NCBI GenBank assembly: GCA_946885845.1 | Contig: CAMPHJ010000036.1 | Coordinates: 1 to 18,414 of the forward strand | From: an uncultured Sphingobium sp. | GTDB taxonomy: Bacteria > Pseudomonadota > Alphaproteobacteria > Sphingomonadales > Sphingomonadaceae | Direction: 5' to 3' | DNA: 18,414 nt | Part shown: piece after piece, positions 1 through 8,693 of the stretch | Layout: each line of letters starts with the position of its first letter | Numbering within the stretch: position 1 is the first letter of the stretch | Made by a program: the position numbers and the translations under genes | The notes under the pieces: generated by a model | The model's input: only the letters and a program-made list of their open reading frames with translations | Told to the model about the DNA's origin: nothing | The model's database searches: none

Positions 1-2
1 AT

Positions 3-128
3 CGCGAGATGAAGCTGCGCCGTCACTACGAGAAGCCGTCGGAAAAGCGCGCCCGTGAAAAGGCTGCAGCCGTTCGCCGCGCTCGCAAGATGGACCGCAA
101 GCGCGCCGAGCGCGACGGCGTCCGTTAA
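3..128 (+). CDS. rpsU: 30S ribosomal protein S21, C-terminal part (5' end outside window)
   Basis: The frame is open from base 3, and the 41 visible residues end at TAA 126-128. They are very basic and contain [20 protein letters not shown], followed by a run of Arg, Lys and Ala. This matches the conserved KRREYYEKPSxxRxRKK-type core and basic tail of bacterial S21, a small-subunit protein that contacts the 3' part of 16S rRNA and aids initiation. The start codon lies left of the window, so the total length is unknown (the family is about 65-75 residues). A hairpin followed by four T lies 9 bases after the stop. Identification rests on the visible motif and the basic composition. Confidence 0.88.
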   Translation, partial: REMKLRRHYEKPSEKRAREKAAAVRRARKMDRKRAERDGVR

Positions 129-137
129 GAAGTCTTT

Positions 138-163
138 CCGGGCACAACGCCCGGATGGCTTTT
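138..163 (+). terminator. Probable terminator after rpsU
   Basis: A perfect 6-bp stem pairs CCGGGC (138-143) with GCCCGG (149-154) around the loop ACAAC. A short TTTT run follows at 160-163. The T tract is short and slightly offset, so this may be only a partial stop before the prolyl isomerase gene. Confidence 0.55.
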
Positions 164-201
164 CCTGCTGATTACCCGCACCAACTGCGAGGCGTTCGCT
201 C

Positions 202-762
202 ATGTCCACGACGGCTGTTCCCCTTCGTCCCATCGCCAAGGGGTCGCTGACGCGGCTCTGGATCGGTGTCGCGGCCGTAGCGGTCGCCGCCGGCGGACTT
301 GCATGGGCGGGGCAACGCGGGCTTGAGCCTTCGCCTTCCAGCTATCTTGCGCACAACGCCCACAGCGATGGTGTCGTCACCACCGAATCGGGCCTTCAGT
401 TCAAGGTGATTGAGGAAGGTGAGGGGCCAAGCCCGACCACGACGGATGTCGCGCTGGTCGGCTACAAGGGCACGTTGCTGGACGGCACGGTCTTCGATGA
501 AAACCCCCAGACCGCCATGCCGGTCGATGGCGTCGTGCCGGGCTTTTCCGAAGGCCTGCAAAAGATGAAGAAGGGCGGCAAATATCGCCTCTGGATCCCG
601 CCGCAGCTTGGTTATGGCGAGCAGGCGGCAGGTCCCATCCCGGCGAACTCTGTCCTGGTGTTCGATGTCCAGCTGCACGATTTCAAGTCGAAGGCGGAAA
701 TCATGCAGATGCAGCAGATGATGCAGCAGGGCGCTACTCCGCCGCCCATGCCCGGCAACTGA
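202..762 (+). CDS. Membrane-anchored FKBP-type peptidyl-prolyl cis-trans isomerase
   Basis: This 186-residue protein should catalyse cis-trans isomerisation of peptidyl-proline bonds and help fold envelope proteins. Residues 18-37 form a hydrophobic N-terminal segment (membrane anchor or uncleaved signal), so the catalytic domain probably lies in the periplasm. The FKBP domain spans about 60-162, with the typical opening TESGLQFKVIEEGEGPSP, the strand VGYKGTLLDGTVFDE, the VVPGFSEGLQKMKKGGKYRLWIPP core and LGYGEQAAGPIPANSVLVFDVQL. An unusual Met/Gln-rich tail (MQMQQMMQQ at 168-176) ends in PPMPGN. GAGG at 189-192, 9 bases before ATG 202, supports the start. The gene sits 73 bases after rpsU and ends at a strong hairpin terminator, so it is probably monocistronic. 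The fold assignment is firm; the substrate is unknown. Confidence 0.93.
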   Translation: MSTTAVPLRPIAKGSLTRLWIGVAAVAVAAGGLAWAGQRGLEPSPSSYLAHNAHSDGVVTTESGLQFKVIEEGEGPSPTTTDVALVGYKGTLLDGTVFDENPQTAMPVDGVVPGFSEGLQKMKKGGKYRLWIPPQLGYGEQAAGPIPANSVLVFDVQLHDFKSKAEIMQMQQMMQQGATPPPMPGN

Positions 763-782
763 CCGCCGCAGCATTGCAGATG

Positions 783-808
783 AAAGGGCCCGTTTCCGGG
801 CCCTTTTT
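783..808 (+). terminator. Strong rho-independent terminator of the FKBP gene
   Basis: A perfect 10-bp stem pairs AAAGGGCCCG (783-792) with CGGGCCCTTT (797-806) around the loop TTTC, and runs into five T (804-808). It lies between the convergent FKBP and AI-2E genes. On the minus strand the same hairpin is followed by only three T, so it mainly serves the plus strand. Confidence 0.9.
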
Positions 809-1889
809 ATTGTGGCAGCGGCATGTCGGCGGGAATGGCATCCCGCTCCAACGACTTGGACCGTTCTTCCAGATAGACTTTGATCATCGCCAGGATCGGG
901 TCGGCCAGGAACAGGCCCAATATGCCGAACAATGTGCCGAACAGGATCTGCATTGCCAGCACCAGGGCCGGGGCAAGGTCGGTAGCGCGCTTCGCCACCA
1001 TCGGCACGATCAGATATCCGTCGATCAGCTGCACGACCGCATAGACGAAAAAGGCGTAGAGGCCGACATCCGTGCCCGCGGAAAAGCCGACGATGATGAT
1101 CAGCACGCCCGATATGATCGCACCGATATTGGGCAGGAACGCAAAAAGTCCGGTCAATATGCCTAGCAGCCCGGCCATGGGAACGCCGCCCGCCCACAGC
1201 AGCAGCCACGTCCCTACGCCTTCCACCGTCATGCCGATCAGCCGCCCGAACATGAGCCGACGCAGCGTCCAGCCCATCTTGTCCGCCACAGAGTAAAAGC
1301 GGGCGCGCTTGTTCATCGGCAACATCCAGGCGACGCCGCGTTCATAGAGCTTGGGTTCGATCGCGATAAAGATTGCCAGCACCAGCATCATGACGGCGCT
1401 GGTCAGCGCACCGAACATCGTGCCGACCGCCGCCGTGACCCGGCCCAGTGAACTCAACGCCTGGCTGGCGAATCCCTTCAGGTCGTTGGCGGTGGCCGTT
1501 ACCCCAAGCTGCTGTAGCCATCCGCCGACGCGATTGACCTGCGCCTCTATGATCTGGCGCATGGCCTGCGCCTGCGCGGTCAGGCTCGCGCCGGTCAGGT
1601 AGAATGTGTAGACGAGGAAAGCGACCGCTGCGATCAGGACGATGGCCAGCCGCCATCCCCGCTTGATCGGCAGGACGCGGCCCAGCAGTCGTGCTCCACC
1701 GTCCATCATGGTCGCAAGCACCAGCGCGCCCATGATCAGCATGATCGGCTGGGCCAGCAATGCCACCAGCGCCACCGCGACCACCAGGGCGATCCATGTG
1801 CCCGCGCGGATGAATTCATGTTGGACGAGCGGACTGCGCAGTTCGCTGGGACCGGGTTGTTCCAGATGGATCTCTTGTTTACCGCTCAA
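807..1889 (-). CDS. AI-2E family (PerM/TqsA-like) transporter, probable TTG start
   Basis: This is a 360-residue polytopic inner-membrane protein of the AI-2E/PerM family, whose members are exporters or ion antiporters of mostly unknown substrate. Hydrophobic segments lie at about 31-63, 80-100, 155-178, 215-238, 239-271, 276-297 and 305-336. The family-typical order is visible: soluble region 105-150, then FGRLIGMTVEGVGTWLLLW, LLGILTGLFAFLPNIGAIIS and LIDGYLIVPMVAKRATDLAP. The frame stays open upstream to ATG 2057, but that would overlap lepB by 148 bases. The TTG at 1887-1889 is preceded by AGGGAG (1896-1901) at 6-base spacing, lies 20 bases after the lepB stop and gives a normal family length. 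It is the last gene of the pyrE operon. The transported compound cannot be told from sequence. Confidence 0.85.
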   Translation of the reverse strand: MSGKQEIHLEQPGPSELRSPLVQHEFIRAGTWIALVVAVALVALLAQPIMLIMGALVLATMMDGGARLLGRVLPIKRGWRLAIVLIAAVAFLVYTFYLTGASLTAQAQAMRQIIEAQVNRVGGWLQQLGVTATANDLKGFASQALSSLGRVTAAVGTMFGALTSAVMMLVLAIFIAIEPKLYERGVAWMLPMNKRARFYSVADKMGWTLRRLMFGRLIGMTVEGVGTWLLLWAGGVPMAGLLGILTGLFAFLPNIGAIISGVLIIIVGFSAGTDVGLYAFFVYAVVQLIDGYLIVPMVAKRATDLAPALVLAMQILFGTLFGILGLFLADPILAMIKVYLEERSKSLERDAIPADMPLPQ

Positions 1890-1909
1890 CCCGCGCTCCC
1901 TGGGTAAAT

Positions 1910-2833
1910 TTATTTCGCGGCTGTAACGCTCCGTGGGCGCAGGCTGTTCCCGGCGCGATCGCTGCGCAGCGCATGCAGCCAGGTCTGCGGATTCCAGCTT
2001 GAATCGCCGTCCAGCGAGAAGGTGATGAATTCCGCACGTCCGCCGATGGCTTCCCACGGCACCGGACCGCCCAGCCCATTTTCTTCCAGCGGTGCGCGGC
2101 TGTCGGCGCTATTGTCCCGATTATCGCCCATCAGGAAGACATGGTTGGACGGAATGCGAACCGGACCATACCAGTCGAGCGAGCTCGGCCCCATGTCGAC
2201 GGTGACATAGGTGCGGCCATTGGGCAGCGTTTCCTGCCGCACGGGCAGCTGGCAATAGCCTTTGCCGTCGCGTCCTTCGACCGCGGCGCCCGGAAACTGT
2301 ATGGGCGGGCAGGGGGCATTGCCGTCGATCGGAATACGGATCGGCTTCAACGGCTTCTGTGGCACGGGTACGCCGTTCAGGATCACCTGGCCACCGCGCA
2401 CCTCCAATATGTCGCCCGGCAGGCCGATCACCCGCTTGATATAATCCTCGCGCCGGTGCCGGGGCGATACGATGACAATGTCACCCCGTTCGGGCAGGCG
2501 TCCAAAAATCCGCCCCTTGATAAAGGGCAGCGGATGGAAACTGGGCGATACATAGGACCAGCCATAGGGAAATTTGCTCACCACCAGCCGGTCGCCCTTC
2601 AGCAGCACGGGCATCATGGATTCGCTGGGAATATAAAATGGCTTGGCGACGAAGCTGTGAAACGCCAGCACCGCCAGGATCAGCAACGCGATGCTCTTGA
2701 CCTCCTGCCACCAATTGATGGTCGGTTTCTCCGCTTTGGGCGGGGCGACGGCCTGTTCTTCGGCGGGCGAGGAATCCTTTTCACTCATGTCTGCTGCCGT
2801 CATGGATGGCTTCTCGGATGTGGGGGGCATCAT
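1910..2833 (-). CDS. lepB: Signal peptidase I
   Basis: This 307-residue inner-membrane serine protease removes signal peptides from exported preproteins. A charged Pro/Glu-rich N-terminus (1-38) precedes one membrane anchor (about 46-63). Box B is FYIPSESMMPVLLKGDRLVV with the catalytic Ser72. Box D is RREDYIKRVIGLPGD with the general-base Lys133. Box E is GDNRDNSADSR (236-246). These motifs are complete, so the enzyme should be active. The ATG at 2833 overlaps the acpS stop by one base (TAATG). A second ATG follows directly (2830), with others at residues 11 and 16, so the exact start is uncertain by up to 15 residues. The gene sits between acpS and the AI-2E gene in the pyrE operon. In many alphaproteobacteria rnc follows lepB; here it does not. 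Confidence 0.96.
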   Translation of the reverse strand: MMPPTSEKPSMTAADMSEKDSSPAEEQAVAPPKAEKPTINWWQEVKSIALLILAVLAFHSFVAKPFYIPSESMMPVLLKGDRLVVSKFPYGWSYVSPSFHPLPFIKGRIFGRLPERGDIVIVSPRHRREDYIKRVIGLPGDILEVRGGQVILNGVPVPQKPLKPIRIPIDGNAPCPPIQFPGAAVEGRDGKGYCQLPVRQETLPNGRTYVTVDMGPSSLDWYGPVRIPSNHVFLMGDNRDNSADSRAPLEENGLGGPVPWEAIGGRAEFITFSLDGDSSWNPQTWLHALRSDRAGNSLRPRSVTAAK

Positions 2834-3234
2834 TATCGCGGCAATGCTTCAATGATGACGAAGGCTTGCGCCCAAGGATGATCGTCGGTCAGCGTCAGAT
2901 GGATCATGGGGTCGTGGCCTGCGGGGATCATGGCGTGAAGCCGCGCCAGTGCGCCGCCGGTCAGTTCCAGCGTCGGCGCGCCGCCCGGACGGTTGACGAC
3001 GCCGATATCCTTCATGAACACGCCGCTGTTGAAGCCGGTGCCCACCGCTTTCGAAAAGGCTTCCTTGGCGGCGAAGCGCTTGGCCAGCGTTCCCGCCTTG
3101 GTGAAGGGACGCTGCTCTGCCTTGGCCCGCTCAATATCGGTGAACACGCGGCGTTCGAACCGTTCGCCATAACGGTCCAGCGAATTTTGGATCCGCTCTA
3201 TGTTGCAAAGGTCGGATCCCAGGCCGATGATCAA
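2833..3234 (-). CDS. acpS: Holo-[acyl-carrier-protein] synthase, TTG start
   Basis: This 133-residue enzyme transfers 4'-phosphopantetheine from CoA to apo-ACP, activating fatty-acid synthesis. The N-terminal motif [14 protein letters not shown] carries the Mg-binding Asp8. The second signature, [18 protein letters not shown], carries Glu58. The length is usual for the family. The initiator is TTG (minus strand, 3234-3232): the sequence reads TTGATCATCGGCCTG, and the family N-terminus aligns at this point. It overlaps the pdxJ stop by 4 bases (TTGA), which implies translational coupling. Its own stop overlaps the lepB start by one base. Confidence 0.95.
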   Translation of the reverse strand: MIIGLGSDLCNIERIQNSLDRYGERFERRVFTDIERAKAEQRPFTKAGTLAKRFAAKEAFSKAVGTGFNSGVFMKDIGVVNRPGGAPTLELTGGALARLHAMIPAGHDPMIHLTLTDDHPWAQAFVIIEALPR

Positions 3235-3968
3235 CGCGCCAGGTCCATCTGGCGACGCATTTCCGTGATAGTTTCGGCCAGGCCGCCAAAGATCGCTTCG
3301 CCGATCAGGAAATGACCGATATTCAGTTCCGCGACCTGCGGTATCGCCGCAATCGGACCGACATTGTCATAGGTCAGGCCATGACCGGCGTGCGGTTCTA
3401 TCCCGTTTTTCGCGGCAAGGGCGGCGGCATCGCTGATCCTGCGCAGTTCCTCTGCACGCGCCGCGCCTGACAGGTGGGCGTAACGCCCGGTATGGAATTC
3501 CACCACGGGGGCGCCCAGGCGGATGGCAGCATCGACCTGCGCCGCGTCCGGTTCGATGAACAGGCTCACACGGATTCCCGCTTCGCCCAGTGCCGCGACG
3601 ATGGGCTGGAGCGCCTCCATCTGCCCGGCAGCGTCCAACCCTCCCTCGGTCGTGCGTTCTTCCCGCTTTTCCGGGACAATGCATGCGGCGTGGGGCCGAT
3701 GCCTTAGCGCGATCCGCAGCATTTCTTCGGTCGCCGCCATCTCCAGGTTCAACGGGACCGTCAGGGCAGCCATCAGCGCGACGATGTCTTCGTCGCGAAT
3801 GTGCCTGCGATCTTCGCGCAGATGGGCGGTAATGCCGTCGGCGCCCGCATCGACCGCCATCAGGGCCGCCTTGACCGGGTCAGGGTGCATGCCGCCGCGC
3901 GCATTGCGGATGGTCGCGACATGGTCGATGTTGACCCCAAGACGCAGGGGAGCGGCGGGCTGCGGCAT
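3231..3968 (-). CDS. pdxJ: Pyridoxine 5'-phosphate synthase
   Basis: This 245-residue TIM-barrel enzyme condenses 1-deoxyxylulose 5-phosphate with 3-amino-2-oxopropyl phosphate to give pyridoxine 5'-phosphate in the DXP-dependent vitamin B6 pathway. Diagnostic features are [17 protein letters not shown] (10-26), [13 protein letters not shown] (45-57) with His49 and Arg51, VPLNLEMA with Glu76, the FHTGRYAH segment and the C-terminal [10 protein letters not shown] and [17 protein letters not shown] phosphate-binding parts. It starts at ATG 3968, 5 bases after the pyrE stop. The pyrE-pdxJ-acpS-lepB order is common in alphaproteobacteria and supports the assignment. Confidence 0.97.
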   Translation of the reverse strand: MPQPAAPLRLGVNIDHVATIRNARGGMHPDPVKAALMAVDAGADGITAHLREDRRHIRDEDIVALMAALTVPLNLEMAATEEMLRIALRHRPHAACIVPEKREERTTEGGLDAAGQMEALQPIVAALGEAGIRVSLFIEPDAAQVDAAIRLGAPVVEFHTGRYAHLSGAARAEELRRISDAAALAAKNGIEPHAGHGLTYDNVGPIAAIPQVAELNIGHFLIGEAIFGGLAETITEMRRQMDLAR

Positions 3969-3973
3969 CGGAT

Positions 3974-4555
3974 TTACTGCTTCCGGCTTCCAGGCTTGAT
4001 AGCGGGGATCGCTGCCAGTTCAGGCGGCACTTCATCTTCCTCATATACCGGGAAGTTGATGCTGACGAGCGGGTAGAAAGGAACGCCCAGATCGACTTCG
4101 CCGGCGGACCGGTCGACCAGCGCTGCCTCCGCCACGACGATCCCGCCTTCCTTGGTCACGGCATCAATGGCCTGACGCGAAGACAGTCCGGTGGTGACGA
4201 CATCCTCGACCATCAACACCTTTTGCCCCGGCGTGATGCTGAAGCCGCGGCGCAGTTCGAACGTGCCTTCGGGACGTTCCAGGAACACGGCATCCTTGTC
4301 CAGGGCGCGCCCGACTTCATGCCCGATGATCAGGCCGCCCATCGCCGGGGAAACGACGAGGTCGATTTCCTGCCGCAACTCGCGGGACAGTTGCTGCACC
4401 ATCGCGCGGGCCAGCTTGCCCGCCCGTTCGGCGTTCATCAATACGCGTGCGCATTGCAGATAATTGGCGCTGCGACGGCCTGAGGACAGGATGAAATGTC
4501 CTTCCAGCAGCGCCCCGGCCGCCCTGAACTCCGCTAAAACTTCCTCGTCGGTCAT
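3974..4555 (-). CDS. pyrE: Orotate phosphoribosyltransferase
   Basis: This 193-residue cytosolic enzyme joins orotate to PRPP to form orotidine 5'-phosphate in pyrimidine biosynthesis. The N-terminal hood motif [21 protein letters not shown] (19-39) is typical. The PRPP-binding loop is [15 protein letters not shown] (112-126) with the acidic pair Glu117-Asp118 and TTG 121-123. The start is ATG 4555, with AGGA upstream at 4562-4565. It is the first gene of the five-gene minus-strand operon and is divergent from coxB. Its promoter should lie within 4556-4680, but no convincing -35/-10 pair was found there. Confidence 0.96.
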   Translation of the reverse strand: MTDEEVLAEFRAAGALLEGHFILSSGRRSANYLQCARVLMNAERAGKLARAMVQQLSRELRQEIDLVVSPAMGGLIIGHEVGRALDKDAVFLERPEGTFELRRGFSITPGQKVLMVEDVVTTGLSSRQAIDAVTKEGGIVVAEAALVDRSAGEVDLGVPFYPLVSINFPVYEEDEVPPELAAIPAIKPGSRKQ

Positions 4556-4837
4556 TTAAATCCTGGATCCATTCGCGCGTACCGCCACCTTTGAAACAGG
4601 CGATCGGCACATCCCTAATCACCCATGGGACAGGCCCATGAGCGCGCCCCTGCGCGCGAGGTGCGAGATAGGCGGACGAGGGGGGCGTTGCAACAGCGAA
4701 GAAAATCTGTGCGTCCCCGCTTGAGGCAGGAAAAAACCATGCCTATAAGCCGCGGCAGACCGACCGGGCGAGGGATACGTGTATGCGCGCGTCCTCGTTG
4801 CAGCGGCTCAAAGGGGTTACGGGGTAAGAAGACGCTT
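4556..4837. promoter_or_regulatory. Divergent pyrE/coxB intergenic region
   Basis: These 282 bases separate pyrE (minus) from coxB (plus). A frame continuous with coxB is open from ATG 4625, but its product before residue 72 is Arg-rich and unlike any oxidase subunit. The coxB signal peptide starts at 4838, so I treat this stretch as non-coding. It holds a 6-bp inverted repeat, CATGGG (4624-4629) and CCCATG (4635-4640), on the pyrE side. The cox promoter candidate described separately is on the coxB side. No RNA gene was recognised. Confidence 0.6.
4721..4749 (+). promoter_or_regulatory. Candidate sigma70-type promoter for the cox cluster
   Basis: TTGAGG (4721-4726) and TATAAG (4744-4749) are separated by exactly 17 bases, a good match to a housekeeping -35/-10 pair. 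Transcription would begin near 4756 and leave a leader of about 80 bases before coxB. The A-tract AAAAAA (4731-4736) lies in the spacer. Confidence 0.55.
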
Positions 4838-5851
4838 ATGAAAATGGTGAAATCGCTCGTTCTCGCCGGGTTGCTGGCCTTTGCGCCGGCTGCGGTGCTG
4901 AACAGTCAGGCGTTCGCGCAGGACAATGCAGCCGTTGCGGCTGCGCCTGCGGACAACGCCGCCGCACCGGCCGAATCGAGCGTGAATGCGACGGCTCCGG
5001 CAGCCGACGCCGCGCCGACGGCCACTGTTGCCGCGCCGCCCCGGATGAAGCCGACCCCTGGCGTCGGCATGCCCAGCCCCGGCGAAATCTCGCTGCAGGA
5101 ACAGTTCAGCCCGACCGGCCACACTGCCCGCTGGTTGCATGACGTGCTGCTGCTGCCGCTGATCACGATCATCTCGGTCCTGGTCCTGGTCCTGATGCTC
5201 TATGTCATGTGGCGTTTCCGCCGCAGCGCCAATCCGACCCCGTCGAAAACCTCGCACAACACGTTGATCGAAGTGATCTGGACCGTGGTGCCGGTCGTGA
5301 TCCTGCTGGTGATCGCGGTGCCGTCGATCGGCCTTCTGGCTGACCAGTACAAGCCCGCGCCCAAGGATGCGGTCACCGTCAAGGTCACGGGCTATCAGTG
5401 GTATTGGGGCTATGAATATCCTGACAATGGCATTCCGGAATATGTTTCCAACATGCTCCCTAAGGAAAAAGCCGAGGCGAATGGCGAGCCCTATCTTCTC
5501 GCCCCCGACAACCGCATGATCCTGCCTGCGGGCCGTCCGATCAAGCTGATCATCACCGGCGCGGACGTGATTCACGCCTTCGCAATCCCCTCGCTCTGGG
5601 TGAAGATGGACGCGGTGCCGGGCCGTCTCAATGAAAAGACGTTCACCATTGAAAAGCCGGGCGTCTACTATGGGCAATGCTCTGAACTTTGCGGCGCGCG
5701 CCATGCTTTCATGCCGATCGCGATCGAGGCGCTGCCTCCCGCTCAGTTCGACCAGTGGGTTCTCTCGCAGGGCGGCAAGCTGCGCGACGCTGACGCGGCG
5801 GTCACCGCCGCTGCCGCAGCGCCTGCCGCCGCCCCCGCCGAAAAGCTTTGA
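4838..5851 (+). CDS. coxB: Cytochrome c oxidase subunit II (ctaC)
   Basis: Subunit II of aa3-type oxidase accepts electrons from cytochrome c at the CuA centre. From ATG 4838 it has 337 residues. A signal peptide (about 1-27, ending SQAFA-QD) is followed by an unusually long Ala/Pro-rich linker (28-70). Two membrane helices follow (about 102-125 and 145-168), then the periplasmic cupredoxin domain. The CuA ligands are all visible: His246 (ADVIHAFAIPS), Cys281, Glu283, Cys285, His289 and Met292 in YYGQCSELCGARHAFMP. The aromatic electron-entry motif VTGYQWYWGYEYP lies at 183-195. A second Ala/Pro-rich tail ends the protein (320-337). AAGAAG (4826-4831) precedes the start; the open frame to 4625 is rejected. 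ctaD follows after 18 bases. Confidence 0.96.
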   Translation: MKMVKSLVLAGLLAFAPAAVLNSQAFAQDNAAVAAAPADNAAAPAESSVNATAPAADAAPTATVAAPPRMKPTPGVGMPSPGEISLQEQFSPTGHTARWLHDVLLLPLITIISVLVLVLMLYVMWRFRRSANPTPSKTSHNTLIEVIWTVVPVVILLVIAVPSIGLLADQYKPAPKDAVTVKVTGYQWYWGYEYPDNGIPEYVSNMLPKEKAEANGEPYLLAPDNRMILPAGRPIKLIITGADVIHAFAIPSLWVKMDAVPGRLNEKTFTIEKPGVYYGQCSELCGARHAFMPIAIEALPPAQFDQWVLSQGGKLRDADAAVTAAAAAPAAAPAEKL

Positions 5852-7537
<1,686 letters not shown>

Positions 7538-7540
7538 CCG

Positions 7541-7626
7541 GAAGGGCAGAGCCTTCTTGAGGAAGGCATGGGAGGCGCTGATCGCCTACCCTAATGAGCA
7601 GACCCGGCGCATGATATCGCGCCGGG
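7541..7626 (+). other. Three consecutive hairpins between ctaD and ctaB
   Basis: This 107-base gap holds three short inverted repeats: GAAGG (7541-7545) with CCTTC (7552-7556), AGGCG (7573-7577) with CGCCT (7583-7587), and the longest, CCCGGCGC (7603-7610) with GCGCCGGG (7619-7626). None is followed by a T tract, so they look like processing or stability elements rather than terminators. A TTG-initiated frame of 26 codons (7557-7637) overlaps them but has no recognisable product. Confidence 0.4.
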
Positions 7627-7644
7627 CTGCCGCATGAGGAGCAT

Positions 7645-8565
7645 ATGGCAAGTTCGCCGTTCTTGGACAGGAGCACCGCTCCGGCAATTCCCGCACATTG
7701 GCGGGACTTCGTCGCATTGACGAAGCCACGAGTGATGACTCTCGTAGTTTTCACCGGCCTGTCCGGTCTGTTGGCGGCTCCTGGGCGTCTACATCCCATT
7801 TTGGCCTTTACGGCGATCCTGTGCATCGCGATTGGCGCAGGTGCTGCTGCCGCGCTCAATCAGTGGTATGAAGCAGATATCGACGCGAAGATGAAGCGGA
7901 CGGCGGGCAGGCCGCTTCCTGCCGGGCGCATGGATCGGCAGTCCGCGCTGCATTTTGGGGTTGGCCTTTCCTTTTTTTCGGTGCTGCTGATGGGCGTCGC
8001 GACCAATTGGCTGGCCGCTGCGGTTTTGGCGGTGTCGATTCTTTTTTACGTTTTTGTCTACACGATCTGGCTGAAGCCGCGTACGACACAGAATATTGTT
8101 ATTGGTGGTGCGGCGGGGGCATTTCCGCCTGTTATTGGCTGGGCTGCCGTTACGGGCGACATTACGGCGCTGCCTATCGCGTTGTTTATGCTGATTTTTT
8201 TCTGGACTCCGCCGCATTTCTGGGCGCTCGCGCTGTTCGTGAAGACGGATTATGCGGCGGCGAACATTCCGATGCTGCCGGTTGTGTCCGGGGAGGTCGC
8301 GACGCGGCGGCAGATATGGTTCTACACCGCCATCATGGCGGCGGCGGCCATGGCGCCGGTGCTGCTGAAACTCACGGGCCTGATCTATGGCGTGACGGCG
8401 CTGGCGGGCACGGCGCTGTTTGTCCTGTTCGCGTTCCAGGTGCTGCGCCATCGCGAAACCGATCCCAGCCGGATGAAGCCCGAACGGCGGCTGTTCAAAT
8501 ATTCGATCATCTATCTTTTCGTCCTGTTCGGCGCAGTCGTCGCTGATCGCTGGTTGCTGTCATGA
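7645..8565 (+). CDS. ctaB: Protoheme IX farnesyltransferase (heme O synthase)
   Basis: This 306-residue UbiA-family membrane prenyltransferase converts heme B to heme O, the precursor of heme A for the oxidase encoded around it. Family marks are [15 protein letters not shown] (25-39), the first Asp-rich site [21 protein letters not shown] (72-92), [28 protein letters not shown] (139-166) and [23 protein letters not shown] (191-213). About nine hydrophobic helices are present. GAGGAG (7636-7641) lies 3 bases before ATG 7645. Codon choice in the middle (about 7960-8210) is T-rich, with runs of six or seven T at 7972, 8042 and 8195, unlike neighbouring genes, yet the frame is intact. It overlaps the next small ORF by ATGA. 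Confidence 0.96.
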   Translation: MASSPFLDRSTAPAIPAHWRDFVALTKPRVMTLVVFTGLSGLLAAPGRLHPILAFTAILCIAIGAGAAAALNQWYEADIDAKMKRTAGRPLPAGRMDRQSALHFGVGLSFFSVLLMGVATNWLAAAVLAVSILFYVFVYTIWLKPRTTQNIVIGGAAGAFPPVIGWAAVTGDITALPIALFMLIFFWTPPHFWALALFVKTDYAAANIPMLPVVSGEVATRRQIWFYTAIMAAAAMAPVLLKLTGLIYGVTALAGTALFVLFAFQVLRHRETDPSRMKPERRLFKYSIIYLFVLFGAVVADRWLLS

Positions 8566-8693
8566 CGCCTGAGGAAGACGAACAGGTGCGCAGCCGCCAG
8601 AAATCCCGCGCGATCCTGACCGGCGTGCTGCTGGGGGCGTTGGTCATATTGTTCTACGCGATCACCATCGCCAAGATCGGCGGGGCGCAGTGA
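8562..8693 (+). CDS. Small single-helix protein in the cox cluster (CoxF-like position), 43 aa
   Basis: A 43-codon frame runs from ATG 8562, overlapping the ctaB stop by 4 bases (ATGA), to TGA 8691-8693, which overlaps the ctaG ATG by one base (TGATG). The product has an acidic start ([10 protein letters not shown]), a basic patch (SRQKSR) and one membrane helix at about 17-37 ([20 protein letters not shown]), ending AKIGGAQ. Many alphaproteobacterial cox clusters carry a small one-helix protein between ctaB and ctaG, often labelled CoxF or hypothetical. Position, coupling and topology support a role in oxidase assembly or CtaG function, but the function is inferred. Perfect junctions on both sides argue that it is translated. 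Confidence 0.8.
   Translation: MTPEEDEQVRSRQKSRAILTGVLLGALVILFYAITIAKIGGAQ

Noticed and set aside
172..1209. 345-codon minus-strand frame spanning the FKBP gene and the AI-2E 3' end
   Set aside because: It crosses a strong terminator and two motif-bearing genes in the wrong frame, and its product is Arg-rich nonsense.
4625..4837. N-terminal extension of CoxB to ATG 4625
   Set aside because: The extra 71 residues are Arg-rich, precede a normal signal peptide and overlap the best promoter candidate.
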